NCBI GenBank assembly: GCA_039908525.1
Contig: JAMOAY010000012.1
Location: 30,453 to 94,452 of the forward strand
Direction: 5' to 3'
Source: Magnetaquicoccus sp039908525
Lineage (GTDB): Bacteria > Pseudomonadota > Magnetococcia > Magnetococcales > Magnetaquicoccaceae
Length of the DNA stretch: 64,000 bases
In this document: positions 9,927-19,513 of the stretch, in pieces
Numbering within the stretch: position 1 is the stretch's first letter
Layout of the letters: every line of letters begins with the position of its first letter
Program-made: the position numbers and the translations under genes
Notes under the pieces: model-generated
Databases searched by the model: none
What the model was told of the DNA's origin: nothing
What the model saw: the letters and a program-made list of their open reading frames with translations, nothing else

Positions 9927-10051
9927 GGGTGGTCTCCGACAGGGTGAGGGGAGGCTCCTGGATCCAACCGGAGAAGATCATCCTGGAGCGTTCCAATCCT
10001 TCTTGCTTCCCGAGGGTGCCGTATGCTAAATCTGGCCTGGGAGGCAAAACA

Positions 10052-10894
10052 ATGGAAAAAGAGAAAATCCAGGAAATTGAAATCAATTTATTGCTGGATG
10101 CCCTGTTCTTCCGCTATGGATACGATTTCCGCGACTACGACCGGAGTTCGCTGACCCGTCGCATTCTCCAGTGTCTGGAGCATTGCACCTTCCAGCATGT
10201 TTCCGAAATCATTCCCCGATTGTTGTACAACGGTGAATTTCTCACCCGTCTTGTCCATGCCCTGTCGGTCAACACCACGGAGATGTTTCGAGATCCACGC
10301 ACCTTTGCGGCCCTGCGGGAGCAGGTTTTTCCGGTCCTGGCCACTTACCCTTTCATCAATATCTGGCATGCCGGTTGCGCCAGCGGCGAGGAGGTCTATT
10401 CCCTGGCCATTCTGCTCCAGGAGGCGGGGTTGTTGTGCCATGCACGCATCTATGCCACCGATATGGACGAGGAGGTGCTTGCCAAGGCGCAAGAGGGTGT
10501 CTATGCTGTTGATCATCTGGAAAAATTTGAGAAAAATTACCTGCTGGCGGGAGGATGCCGTCATCTGCGGGAGTACATCTCCGTGGGCTATGGTCTGTTC
10601 CGACTCGAAGACCGCTTGCGGCAGTCGATGATTTTTGCCAACCACAACCTGGTGACCGACGGGGTGTTTGCCGAAATTCACCTGCTGCTTTGCCGTAACG
10701 TATTGATCTATTTCAATGCCACATTGCGGGAACGCGCCTTTCGTCTTTTCCACGACAGCCTGGGGAGAGGTGGTTTTTTGTGCCTGGGCAGTTCGGAGTC
10801 CCTGCCTCCGGCGGAATGGAAACTCTCCCTGGTGCCTGTTGCGCCCCGGGAACGCATCTTCCGCAAAATGCCGTCGTTGGAGCCTTTGCCATGA
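10052..10894 (+). CDS. cheR: CheR-type protein-glutamate methyltransferase
   Basis: SAM-dependent O-methyltransferase of the chemotaxis-receptor family. The 280 residues show a small N-terminal all-alpha domain (about 1-75) and a Rossmann domain with the SAM-binding motif HAGCASGEEVYSLAIL, an acidic residue in YATDMDEEVL and the LLCRNVLIYF motif. ATG 10052 is chosen because GGGAGGC lies at the right distance; the frame remains open upstream but without supporting signals. Its stop overlaps the next start by ATGA, so it is translated together with the receiver-kinase. It could methylate the chemoreceptor at 12842, or act in a non-chemotaxis CheR/kinase module; no cheB, cheA or cheW is in the window. 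Confidence 0.9.
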   Translation: MEKEKIQEIEINLLLDALFFRYGYDFRDYDRSSLTRRILQCLEHCTFQHVSEIIPRLLYNGEFLTRLVHALSVNTTEMFRDPRTFAALREQVFPVLATYPFINIWHAGCASGEEVYSLAILLQEAGLLCHARIYATDMDEEVLAKAQEGVYAVDHLEKFEKNYLLAGGCRHLREYISVGYGLFRLEDRLRQSMIFANHNLVTDGVFAEIHLLLCRNVLIYFNATLRERAFRLFHDSLGRGGFLCLGSSESLPPAEWKLSLVPVAPRERIFRKMPSLEPLP

Positions 10895-12000
10895 GTGCAT
10901 TACCCCGCATCCTGGTGGTGGATGATCGGCAGGCCAATCTGGTCGCCATGCAACGTCTGCTCAAAGGGGTCTCTGTCCAGGTGGTGTCGGCCCAGAGCGG
11001 TGAAACGGCTCTGGCCCTCTGTATGCGCGATACGTTTGCCCTGGCCTTGATCGATGTCCATATGCCGGGCATGGATGGTTTTGAACTGGCGGGCTATCTG
11101 CGTGGTGCGGACAAAACCCGGAAGATGCCCTTGATTTTTGTGACGGCCTCCTTGACCGAGGAGATCCACAGCCTGCGGGGATATCAATCGGGGGCCGTGG
11201 ACTACATCTTGAAACCGATCGATGATCGTATCCTGCTCTCCAAGGTTGGGGTGTTTCTGGAACTTCATAACACCCAGGAGGCGTTGCAACAGCACAGAGA
11301 TCATCTTTCTGCACTGGTCGCGGAGCGGACCGCCTCCCTGGAAAAGGCGCACGCCGAGCTGCGCACCCTGAATCGGCACCTCAATCGGGCGCGTGAGGAG
11401 GAGCGTGGCCATATCGCCCGGGCCATTCATGACGAGATGGGCAATACCCTGGCCTACCAAAAGATGACCATCGAGTGGTTGCAACTCAACCGTTTCGACC
11501 ACGAGCGCATGCAGCAGGAGTTGGAGTTGCTGAAATGTCAGGTGGAAGATGCCATCGTCAAAGTGCGGAACATCACGCGCATGCTGCATCCCCCCATTCT
11601 GGATCAGTGTGGTCTGCTGGCCGCGCTGGAGTGGCAGATGTCGGAGTTCGAAAAAAGCAGCGGCATCGCCTGTCTGGTGGATGTCGCCTCCGTGGAGGTG
11701 GCCATGGATGCAGACCGCACGCTTGCCCTGTTTCGCATCCTGCAGGAGTCTCTGACCAACGTGGGGCTGCATGCCCGGGCCAGCGAGGTGCGGGTCTCGC
11801 TGACCCGTGTGGGAGAGTGGGTCCGCTTGACCATCGAGGATAACGGTTGCGGCATTCCCGACGGGATTCTCATCGATCCGCAGCGGAACCTGGGATTGCG
11901 TGGCATGGAGGAGCGGGCCTGCCAGAACGGCGGCGAGTTGCACGTGGAGAGTTCTCCAGCAGGAACCAGAATCACGGCCAGCGTACCCATCCACGCGTGA
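10891..12000 (+). CDS. Soluble receiver domain-histidine kinase (NarX/DesK-type HisKA_3)
   Basis: 369 residues. N-terminal receiver domain (ILVVDDRQANL, phospho-Asp in LALIDVHMPGMDG, conserved Lys in YILKPID), a coiled coil (about 130-165), the HisKA_3 phosphoacceptor (EEERGHIARAIHDEMGN) and a short HATPase with IEDNGCGIP and NLGLRGMEER. Lacking membrane segments, it probably integrates an upstream phospho-signal and phosphorylates the NarL-type regulator encoded 17 bp downstream. Starts within the cheR stop (ATGA). Confidence 0.88.
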   Translation: MSALPRILVVDDRQANLVAMQRLLKGVSVQVVSAQSGETALALCMRDTFALALIDVHMPGMDGFELAGYLRGADKTRKMPLIFVTASLTEEIHSLRGYQSGAVDYILKPIDDRILLSKVGVFLELHNTQEALQQHRDHLSALVAERTASLEKAHAELRTLNRHLNRAREEERGHIARAIHDEMGNTLAYQKMTIEWLQLNRFDHERMQQELELLKCQVEDAIVKVRNITRMLHPPILDQCGLLAALEWQMSEFEKSSGIACLVDVASVEVAMDADRTLALFRILQESLTNVGLHARASEVRVSLTRVGEWVRLTIEDNGCGIPDGILIDPQRNLGLRGMEERACQNGGELHVESSPAGTRITASVPIHA

Positions 12001-12017
12001 AGGGCAGAGAATAAGAG

Positions 12018-12650
12018 ATGATTCACATCCTGCTGGCAGACGACCATTCCATCTTCCGCGAAGGTCTCAAGAAAATTCTTTCGGGATCTCCGGATATGAT
12101 CATCGCCGGAGAGGTGGAGAGCGGCGATCAGGTGATGGCCGCACTGCAAAAAGGGCCATGGGACATCCTGTTGCTGGATGTTTCCATGCCGGGCAAAGGC
12201 GCCTTGGAACTGGTCGCCCAAATCCGTCGACTGCTGCCCGAGCTGCCTGTGATGATTCTGACCATGCACTGCGATCAGGCCTTGGCCACCCGTTTCATTC
12301 GTGCAGGGGCCAGAGGATATCTGACCAAGGATTGCGGTCTGAGTCAGCTGCTGCAGGCCATACGCAAGGTGGCCGCCGGTCACCGTCATGTCGATACCGC
12401 ATTGGCCGACATGATCCTGGAGCACATGAGCAACCACAGCGACGCTCCCCCCCACACCCTGTTGTCCGACCGGGAATTTACCGTCCTTTGTCGTATTGCC
12501 AGCGGACAGACCGTGACGCAGATTGCCGAGGCGCTCGCGTTGAGTGTCTCGGCAATCAGCTCCTACCGCGGTCGGTTGTTGAACAAACTGGGTCTGGAGA
12601 ACAATGCCCAGCTCACCCATTATGCGCTGAAAAACGATCTGGTCAAATAG
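12018..12650 (+). CDS. NarL/FixJ-family response regulator
   Basis: 210 residues: receiver domain with acidic pocket (LLADDHSIFREGL), phospho-Asp in LLLDVSMPGKG and Lys in YLTKDCG, then a LuxR-type HTH (LSDREFTVLCRIASGQTVTQ, then ISSYRGRLLNKLGLENNAQL). This is the standard partner of HisKA_3 kinases, and the gene directly follows one. Eighteen bases after the stop is a perfect 7-bp-stem hairpin that may end the transcript. Target promoters cannot be told from the sequence. Confidence 0.92.
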   Translation: MIHILLADDHSIFREGLKKILSGSPDMIIAGEVESGDQVMAALQKGPWDILLLDVSMPGKGALELVAQIRRLLPELPVMILTMHCDQALATRFIRAGARGYLTKDCGLSQLLQAIRKVAAGHRHVDTALADMILEHMSNHSDAPPHTLLSDREFTVLCRIASGQTVTQIAEALALSVSAISSYRGRLLNKLGLENNAQLTHYALKNDLVK

Positions 12651-12667
12651 CCGCTCACCCCCTCCTC

Positions 12668-12686
12668 TGCCGTTACAGGAACGGCA
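12668..12686 (+). terminator. Hairpin after the NarL-type regulator gene
   Basis: Perfect inverted repeat TGCCGTT-ACAGG-AACGGCA, 18 bases past the stop codon. No T-run follows, so it is at most a weak or Rho-assisted terminator or an mRNA 3'-end stabiliser. Confidence 0.35.
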
Positions 12687-12841
12687 TCCCCTGCGCGTTT
12701 GTACGACAAAGAACGGGCATATGGAACGGCCAATGAATCCTTGTTTCCACGCTACACAAGAGCGCCGCATTCCGCCACACTGACTGGTCGGGTGCCGATT
12801 GCCCATTTTAATGCACCTTTTGCTCACCAGGGGGAAGACAG

Positions 12842-14530
12842 ATGCAGTGGATTAAGGATATGAAGATCGGGTCAAAACTGATCATGGCGTTTTTCGTTCT
12901 GTCCATGATGGTGGCGGGCGTGGGTTGGGTTGGCATCAGCAATATGCACGCCATCGACACAGCGAGCAACGAGATGTACGAAAGGGAGTTGAAAGGGGTC
13001 AGCGCTGTCAAAGAGACCATCATCGATGTGCTGGATACCGTGCGGGTGCAGCTCAGTCTGTTGCTCGCGACCGATGCGGGGCACAGGAAGGAGTATGCGA
13101 AAGAGGGTGCCGAGAAGCACGCCGAGATAGCACACGATTTGGCAGAAATGAGGAGCAAATTTTACACAGAGAAGGGCAAGGCGCTGGTGGCCAGGACGGA
13201 AACGGCCTATGGAGAGTGGAAATCCGTCCAGGAAGAGGTGATGCGTATCGGATTGGCCGGAGAGTTGGATAGAGCGATGGCGCTCAGTTCCGGCAAGGCC
13301 CATGAAAAGATGATGGCATTGGATCATCTGTTGGAAGAGTTGGCGAAGCTCAAGGAGGAGGTCGCCAAACAGGAGGCACATCATAACGATGAGTTGTACG
13401 AAAGCAGCCGTCGTATCATGATCGGTTTGATTGTTGCGGCCGTTCTTTTGGGGCTTGTGATGGGGTATGGGCTGTCCAACTCCATTACCCGGCCACTGAA
13501 CGAGGGGGTTCGTCTGGCAGAGGCGTTGGCCGCCGGTGACCTGACCCAATCCATCCAGGTAGACCGCCAAGACGAGGTGGGTCGTTTGGGCAATGCCATG
13601 AACGGCATGGCCAGCAAGCTGCGCGAGGTGATCGGCGAGGTCTCGACGGCGGCGGAGCAGGTCTCCATCGGCAGCAACGAGATTTCGGATGCCGCACAGT
13701 CTCTTTCCCAGGGCGCGACCGAGCAGGCGGCCTCCATCGAGGAGACCTCCTCCTCCATGGAGGAGATGTCTTCGAACATTTCCCAGAACACGGACAATGC
13801 CAACACCACCCAGGATATCGCCCAGAGGGCCGCCAAGGATGCCTCGGAGGGGGGGGCTGCGGTCAATCAGGCCGTGCAGGCCATGAAGGAGATCGCCTCC
13901 AAAATTGGCATTATTGAGGAGATTGCCCGGCAGACCAATCTGCTGGCTCTGAATGCGGCCATCGAGGCGGCCCGGGCCGGCGAACACGGCAAGGGCTTCG
14001 CCGTCGTGGCCGCAGAGGTCAGAAAACTGGCCGAACGGAGCCAGACGGCGGCGGGAGAGATCAGCCATCTGTCTGCCTCCAGCGTCGAAGTGGCGGAGAA
14101 GGCTGGTGGAATTATCAACAAACTGGTGCCGGACATTCAAAAAACGGCCGAGCTAATCCAGGAGATTGCCGCCTCCAGTCAGGAGCAAAACCAGGGGGCC
14201 AACCAGATCAATCAGGCCATTCAACAGCTGGATCAGGTGATCCAGAAGAATGCCGGCGCCTCCGAGGAGATGGCGGCGACGGCGGAAGAGCTGAGTGCGC
14301 AATCCGAAACGATGGCCCAATCCATCTCTTTCTTCAACCTCGGCCAGCAGGGCAGCGCGGCCAGGCGGAAACCGACCCAGAGACCGAGGCGCGTCGAACC
14401 CCAGGTGCTGCATCGAAAGAGCCAATCACTGCCCGCCCCGAGGCGGGAATCCACCGGGCTTGTCGCCCATCGACCCGGCGGGGTGGAGCTGAAAATGGCC
14501 CATTCGGATGACCAATTCGAGAGTTTTTGA
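12842..14530 (+). CDS. Methyl-accepting chemotaxis protein
   Basis: Transmembrane chemoreceptor, 562 aa. Membrane segment at about 12-32, periplasmic four-helix-bundle-type sensor (about 35-190), second membrane segment (about 193-212), HAMP (about 213-265) and a cytoplasmic signalling domain with the invariant hairpin tip (IARQTNLLALNAAIEAARAG, then EHGKGFAVVAAEVRKLAERS). The C-terminal 60 residues are a basic, proline-rich tail without an obvious CheR-tethering pentapeptide. ATG 12842 follows GGGGAAGACAG. It is preceded by 191 bp of non-coding sequence, in which I found no confident promoter. Confidence 0.93.
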   Translation: MQWIKDMKIGSKLIMAFFVLSMMVAGVGWVGISNMHAIDTASNEMYERELKGVSAVKETIIDVLDTVRVQLSLLLATDAGHRKEYAKEGAEKHAEIAHDLAEMRSKFYTEKGKALVARTETAYGEWKSVQEEVMRIGLAGELDRAMALSSGKAHEKMMALDHLLEELAKLKEEVAKQEAHHNDELYESSRRIMIGLIVAAVLLGLVMGYGLSNSITRPLNEGVRLAEALAAGDLTQSIQVDRQDEVGRLGNAMNGMASKLREVIGEVSTAAEQVSIGSNEISDAAQSLSQGATEQAASIEETSSSMEEMSSNISQNTDNANTTQDIAQRAAKDASEGGAAVNQAVQAMKEIASKIGIIEEIARQTNLLALNAAIEAARAGEHGKGFAVVAAEVRKLAERSQTAAGEISHLSASSVEVAEKAGGIINKLVPDIQKTAELIQEIAASSQEQNQGANQINQAIQQLDQVIQKNAGASEEMAATAEELSAQSETMAQSISFFNLGQQGSAARRKPTQRPRRVEPQVLHRKSQSLPAPRRESTGLVAHRPGGVELKMAHSDDQFESF

Positions 14531-14550
14531 TGCAAAAGGGAGCCTGACAT

Positions 14551-14573
14551 GGCCGCCGGATTTTCCGGCGGCC
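14551..14573 (+). terminator. GC-rich hairpin after the chemoreceptor gene
   Basis: Ten-base-pair perfect stem GGCCGCCGGA paired with TCCGGCGGCC around a TTT loop, 20 bases past the stop codon. The following bases (TCTTGACTTGG) are only mildly T-rich. Probably the transcript end, though not a textbook intrinsic terminator. Confidence 0.5.
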
Positions 14574-14647
14574 TCTTGACTTGGTATGTCGATCGGGTGT
14601 AGAACCGCCCCAACGACCCAGGATCATCCAATCAACAGGAGACGGAC

Positions 14648-14827
14648 ATGACCGACAAGAGACCGCCCGCCACCCCCGCCCCCGACCATAAAAGCCCGGA
14701 AAAACCCCTTGTCACACGGATGCAGCGGCTGTTGGCCGGCCAACCGGCTGAAGATGTGATCCTCGATCCTGACAATCCCAATCTGATCCAGGAAAGACGG
14801 GAGAAGCAGCAGGAGTCCTCTTCGTAA
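14648..14827 (+). CDS. Small hypothetical protein, 59 aa
   Basis: Short open frame with a clean ribosome site (AGGAGA, seven bases before ATG 14648) and stop at 14825-14827. The product is polar, with a Pro-rich N-terminus (PPATPAPDHKSPEKP), a central helix-prone piece (VTRMQRLLAGQPAEDVILD) and a charged C-terminus (RREKQQESSS). No membrane segment or cysteines; I do not recognise a family. It lies convergent to the large gene that ends at 14844, so the two stops are 16 bp apart. It is plausible because of the start context and amphipathic centre, but is unsupported by homology. Confidence 0.5.
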   Translation: MTDKRPPATPAPDHKSPEKPLVTRMQRLLAGQPAEDVILDPDNPNLIQERREKQQESSS

Positions 14828-14843
14828 CCTGCCCTTCTGCCGT

Positions 14844-17800
14844 TCACGCCGTCAACTGTTTCTGGCGTTTTTCGAACATCTCCAACATTTTCCAATGCAC
14901 AATGGGGATCTCCAGCAGCGACTCCCACTGCAGGAGGTGCAACACCACATCCTGCGTGAACTGGAAACGCCAGGGACGACCGGTCGGTGCGAGATAGGTC
15001 TGCTCCCCGAAGAAACCACCCGAACGGATCAACTCCAGGGTCTGTCCCGCCCCGTCCAGAAAAGCCACCTCTCCCTGTTCCACCAGCCACAGGCGCGGGG
15101 CGCCATCCATCGGCACCCAACCACTGCCCGTCATCGACACCCGTTCCATCACTTGGGCAATGCGCCCCAGGGAGAGGAAGGTGGTATGTTCGCCAAACAG
15201 CCAGGTTTTGCGCAACAGGGAGACCTTGACCATCCGGGCCTCCATCTGCGCCATCAGGCCATTCTCTTCCAGGAAGGCCCGCAGTTGCTCCGTGGAAAAC
15301 TGGATGACGCTGCAATGGGAAACTGTACGATAGGTCCACTGACGCCGGCACTCCCGCCAGTCATCCTCGGTCTGCTGCTCCTGCGCGGTGAGCGGGGCGC
15401 TCTCCCCGCTCCGTTTGATGCTGTCCCCCGGAACACGTTCCGGTTGATAACCAAACAGGGACTCGCTGCCGATCAGCGAGCCGAAGGCCAGATGGTTGTG
15501 CACGTTGGCGGCAGAGTTGAGATAGGCCACGGTACCCGACAGGATCATATCCAGGTGTTCGTGATCATCTCCGTCCCGCCTGCCGCGACGGATGATGGTC
15601 CCGGCGTTGTACTCCACCACCGGACTTTTCAGCAGCTCATGGATTTTATCGATGGGCGCCTCCGGGAAAAAGGTGCGCAGGAACTGGCCGGCACGCTCCA
15701 ACCGGTAATCCCGCTGACCGGCAATCAGCACATCCTCGGCGCCGAACGAGGATTCCGAACCGATCTCCATCTCCTGGGTGGTCAAATTGCGGGCAATGTG
15801 CGCCAGGATCAGACGGTCCGAGGGGTCGTGGCGGAAATCTTCCGCAACGCCGTGAATCATGCCACCGCCGATATCCAGTTTTTTCAAATGGGCAGGGCGC
15901 AGATAATCCTCCTTGATCTTTTGCATGAAGGCGGCGGGTACATCCTTCTCCCCCTCTCCCACCATGCCATCCAGAACCTTGAATGCCGACAGGTCGGACC
16001 AATGGGCATAGGTGTGTTCGTCGCCCGCATCATCCCGGGCCCGGAAGAGAAACAGGGTGGTCTCCAGCGGATGGGGGGAAAAGATCGGCATCACCTCCAG
16101 ACCGTCAAAGTTGTTCCACGCATCCACCACCAGATCCTGGATCTGGAACAGTTGCGCAAATTTCGCTTCCTCCAGCGACATCAGCGCCGAAAATTTCTTG
16201 GTGACCGAGGCACGCACCAGCGGGGTGGCAAAATATTTCAAGCGCCGGTCCGACTGGATCAGAGCCGGCAGGCCGGCAAAATGGTCGTCATGGGCGTGGG
16301 TATGGAAAATGCCATCCACCTCGCTGATATCCACCCCCAGAGAGGTCAGCGACTGCAGAATGCCGGGACTGGCATCGATCAGATAGATGCGGCCATGGAA
16401 CATGACCATGCTGCCCATGCTGGGGCGGTTGATATCCCAACCATCCCCCTCCCCGGTATGAATGACGGCAAAATGGTGCTGTTTGAGCTGATGGCGTCCC
16501 AGCGGATAGGGAGACTCGTAGGCCACGCCAGAGGGCAGGTTGAGATCCACCTCGGTGGACTCCCCTTGAAAACAGAATTTATACCGGTTGAAGCCGGCCC
16601 GCTCCACCGTCACCCCATTGCGGATCTCCAGCGGTTTATCGTCGATTTCAAGGGTATCAAGAAAATCGGCGGGAGAGCGGATGGCCCCGAAGGCAAACTT
16701 CAGTTTGATGCGCATCATGATGTCGGCCGTGGCCGCATCCACGCCGCTGGCCATGATCTCTTCTCGGGAGACCAGGCCATAGTTGCCCCGATAGATGTAG
16801 GCCATCTGCGCCCGGACCTGGGCGGCGGAGCCGATCAGCATGGGCTTGAGACCGGTATTGTTGGGATGTTTGGGGATGATGAGCCCCTGCCGGTAGAGCA
16901 TCTGCAGCACGGGGAACTCGGCCAGATTGGCAAAACCGCCGTTTTGTACGAGGACATCCGACAGAAGAATCACGTTGGGGCCCGTCTCGAAAGGTACGCC
17001 ATCCTTGCTGGTATTGCTGATGTACCCGCGGCGCATCAGGTGTTTGACCACCTCTCCGGGACAACCGCACAGGATGTAGAGCCCTGCTTCGGGCACCTGC
17101 AGCCAGAACACCCCCGGCGCCACCTGCAGGGTGAGCAGATTGCGCATGGCCACCCGCATGGCCACTTCGGCCTGTTTGCGCACCACGATCTCTTTTTCCA
17201 GGGCCACGGTTCTGGCCTGCACCTGCCGCCGCAGGACCAGATTACCCACGAACAGCAGGACCAGCATCCCGGCCGCACTGGCGGCCACCGGCAACACCCA
17301 TTTGGGGAAGGCCTTTTTGGTGCCTCCTTCGTACCAGAGGTTGAAGGATTGGTAGTAGAAGGAGTCGCTGTCCGCTTTCATGGCCCGCAGATCCCGGTCC
17401 AGGGCCTGCAACAGATCGGCGTTGCGGTTTTTGGGGGTGGCGAAACGGATCTCCATCGGACAGCAGACCACGGGGCTTTTGTAGACCGCGAAGCCTTTGT
17501 CGAGCATCATGCCGGCGGAACGGGAGATGATGCCGGCATCGGCATCGTTGTCGGTCACTGTTTGCAAGACGGTTTCGTAATCCGCCTGATTCAGGGGGTA
17601 GATTTCGATGCCGAGTTGGGAGAGGAGCGCCTTGAAGCGGACGAAATAGATGTCATCCTTCATGCCCGCCACAATTTTGCCTTTCAGCTTGGGCAGGGCA
17701 TCCAGGTCCGGGTTCCAGACGTAGAGCTGCCCCCAGTTGGCGAAGGCGGTCTCTTCGGAAAAACTGAACTTTTCCACCCGCTCTGGCGTGTGGGCGATGG

Positions 17801-18089
17801 CGACCTGCAGGTCGATTGTGCCATCGAGCAGCCGTTGATAGGTTTCGGCCCAGGTGCCGAACACATAGTTCAGTTTCCACCCCTCTTTGGAGGCGGTCTG
17901 TTCCAGCAGGTCGATGTAGAAACCCTTGATGCGTCCATCCTTGTCGGCGAACACACCGGGTTCGTTCTGGTAGACCCCCACGTTGACGGAGCGCGCCTCT
18001 GCACTGACGGAAACAGGATCCAGGAAGGCGGCGAACAGCAACACCAGGGGCAGACAATGGCGGCAGAACCACCTCAGCAGATGCAACAT
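14844..18089 (-). CDS. Membrane fusion: periplasmic solute-binding domain, metallo-beta-lactamase-fold domain and two cyclic-nucleotide-binding domains
   Basis: 1081 residues in an unusual order. The signal peptide (MLHLLRWFCRHCLPLVLLFA) fixes the start at 18089. Next is a family-3 solute-binding domain (about 35-255; VGVYQNEPGVFADKDGRIKG, then GTIDLQVAIAHTPERVEKF), a membrane segment (about 263-287), and a cytoplasmic region with a conserved-looking stretch (YILCGCPGEVVKHLMRRGYI) leading into a metallo-beta-lactamase fold with the metal motif HTHAHDDH (about 595-602). Two cNMP-binding-like domains follow (about 800-900 and 975-1070; GSLIGSESLFG and GGFFGEQTYL as phosphate-cassette-like segments). 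Known MBL-fold enzymes include cyclic-nucleotide phosphodiesterases, so a receptor-like phosphodiesterase controlled by cAMP or cGMP is my inference. Confidence 0.8.
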   Translation of the reverse strand: MLHLLRWFCRHCLPLVLLFAAFLDPVSVSAEARSVNVGVYQNEPGVFADKDGRIKGFYIDLLEQTASKEGWKLNYVFGTWAETYQRLLDGTIDLQVAIAHTPERVEKFSFSEETAFANWGQLYVWNPDLDALPKLKGKIVAGMKDDIYFVRFKALLSQLGIEIYPLNQADYETVLQTVTDNDADAGIISRSAGMMLDKGFAVYKSPVVCCPMEIRFATPKNRNADLLQALDRDLRAMKADSDSFYYQSFNLWYEGGTKKAFPKWVLPVAASAAGMLVLLFVGNLVLRRQVQARTVALEKEIVVRKQAEVAMRVAMRNLLTLQVAPGVFWLQVPEAGLYILCGCPGEVVKHLMRRGYISNTSKDGVPFETGPNVILLSDVLVQNGGFANLAEFPVLQMLYRQGLIIPKHPNNTGLKPMLIGSAAQVRAQMAYIYRGNYGLVSREEIMASGVDAATADIMMRIKLKFAFGAIRSPADFLDTLEIDDKPLEIRNGVTVERAGFNRYKFCFQGESTEVDLNLPSGVAYESPYPLGRHQLKQHHFAVIHTGEGDGWDINRPSMGSMVMFHGRIYLIDASPGILQSLTSLGVDISEVDGIFHTHAHDDHFAGLPALIQSDRRLKYFATPLVRASVTKKFSALMSLEEAKFAQLFQIQDLVVDAWNNFDGLEVMPIFSPHPLETTLFLFRARDDAGDEHTYAHWSDLSAFKVLDGMVGEGEKDVPAAFMQKIKEDYLRPAHLKKLDIGGGMIHGVAEDFRHDPSDRLILAHIARNLTTQEMEIGSESSFGAEDVLIAGQRDYRLERAGQFLRTFFPEAPIDKIHELLKSPVVEYNAGTIIRRGRRDGDDHEHLDMILSGTVAYLNSAANVHNHLAFGSLIGSESLFGYQPERVPGDSIKRSGESAPLTAQEQQTEDDWRECRRQWTYRTVSHCSVIQFSTEQLRAFLEENGLMAQMEARMVKVSLLRKTWLFGEHTTFLSLGRIAQVMERVSMTGSGWVPMDGAPRLWLVEQGEVAFLDGAGQTLELIRSGGFFGEQTYLAPTGRPWRFQFTQDVVLHLLQWESLLEIPIVHWKMLEMFEKRQKQLTA

Positions 18090-18284
18090 GACGGCACAAT
18101 ACCCTTCCGCGACAAACCGGCGGGATAACAATGGAAGAGGCTCACCCCATCGACCAAGCAAATCTCGTGCCCGTCAAGACAGGTGGCAAACAGGCGGCAG
18201 CACACCATCTGCCAAAAAAGTTCGCAGACATTACCCCTTATAGCACAGCCGCAGGAAACTCCGCCAGAAAAAAACAGGGATTTG

Positions 18285-19352
18285 TTATTCCTGTCTGGCC
18301 AATACCGATGGATGTGAACAGGCCGGGTGGGGGACTCCGCCCTGCTGTGGCCCGTAGTAGTCCAGGTACCACGCCACGAACCGTTCGATGCCGGTACGGA
18401 TGGTGGTGTTGGGTCGAAAACCCACGGCCTGTTCCAGTTCGCTGATGTCGGCGTAGGTGTCGGGTACATCACCGGGTTGCAGTGGGAGCAGCTGGATCCG
18501 TGCCTTTTTCCCCAGCACCTCTTCCAGGGTCTGGATGTAGACCATCAGGGGCACCGGTTGGTTGTTGCCGATGTTGTAAAGCCGGCAGGGCGGGGTGGTG
18601 GGCAGGGGCTCTGCCGTCCGCCCGTCTGCGGTGGCGGGAGCGCCGGGCACCTGGGCCAACACCCGCACGACCCCCTCGATGATATCATCGATATAGGTGA
18701 AATCACGCTGGTGATGACCATGATTGAAAACGGGGATGGGTTCGTCGGCCAGAATTTTGCGGGTGAACAGAAACAGGGCCATGTCCGGTCGTCCCCAGGG
18801 GCCGTAGACGGTAAAGAAGCGCAATCCGGTTGCCGGCAGACCGTACAGATGACTGTAGGTGTAGGCCATCAGCTCGTTGCTTTTCTTGCTGGCGGCATAC
18901 AGGGAGAGGGGGTGGTCGACCCGGTCGCGCACCGAAAACGGCAGGTGGCTGTTGGCTCCATAGACGGAGCTGGACGAGGCGTACAGCAGATGTCCCACCC
19001 GGTTGTGGCGGCAGCCTTCGAGAACATTGAGGAAACCGACAATGTTGCTCTCGATGTAGGCATGGGGATTTTCCAGGGAGTAGCGCACACCGGGCTGTGC
19101 CGCCAGATGGACCACCTGATCAAACCGACCTTCGGCGAACAGGGCGCGCATGGAGTCCCGCTGGATCAGATCATCGCACAGAAAACGGAAACCGTGTTGC
19201 TGTCGCAACAGCGCCAGGCGGGCCTCTTTCAGGGCGACATCATAATATTCGTTCAGGTTGTCCAGCCCCACCACCTCGTCTCCCCGTGCCAACAGACGGG
19301 TGGAGAGGTGAAAGCCGATAAACCCGGCTGCTCCCGTGACAAGAATCCTCAT
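18285..19352 (-). CDS. NAD-dependent epimerase, probably UDP-glucuronate 4-epimerase
   Basis: Short-chain dehydrogenase/epimerase, 355 aa. Rossmann motif at the very start (MRILVTGAAGFIGFHLSTRL), catalytic SSS/YxxxK (YASSSSVYG; YAASKKSNE) and substrate-side motifs FFTVYGPWGRPDMALF and RDFTYIDDI typical of UDP-glucuronate/UDP-galacturonate epimerases. It supplies UDP-galacturonate for surface polysaccharide. ATG 19352 puts the Gly motif at residue 7, as usual. It is divergent from dnaB (161 bp apart). The stretch 18090-18284, between it and the fusion gene on the same strand, contains no gene. Confidence 0.9.
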   Translation of the reverse strand: MRILVTGAAGFIGFHLSTRLLARGDEVVGLDNLNEYYDVALKEARLALLRQQHGFRFLCDDLIQRDSMRALFAEGRFDQVVHLAAQPGVRYSLENPHAYIESNIVGFLNVLEGCRHNRVGHLLYASSSSVYGANSHLPFSVRDRVDHPLSLYAASKKSNELMAYTYSHLYGLPATGLRFFTVYGPWGRPDMALFLFTRKILADEPIPVFNHGHHQRDFTYIDDIIEGVVRVLAQVPGAPATADGRTAEPLPTTPPCRLYNIGNNQPVPLMVYIQTLEEVLGKKARIQLLPLQPGDVPDTYADISELEQAVGFRPNTTIRTGIERFVAWYLDYYGPQQGGVPHPACSHPSVLARQE

Positions 19353-19513
19353 AGATGCTCCCGTGCCAAGAGCTGTGCAAAGCGGTCCCCCTGTGGCTCC
19401 CGGTTTCCCACTTGGCAAGGGATCCAGGAGCGGCTACACTGTACTCCAAGTGCAAGGAGGCGGTAAAGGCACCGTTGCGACCTCCCGGTTGGACGAACGA
19501 GGATACAGAAACC

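Noticed and set aside
14895..18128. 1077-codon open frame on the plus strand
   Set aside because: Opposite strand of the solute-binding/MBL/cNMP gene, whose domains are clear; no domain or signal peptide in the shadow.
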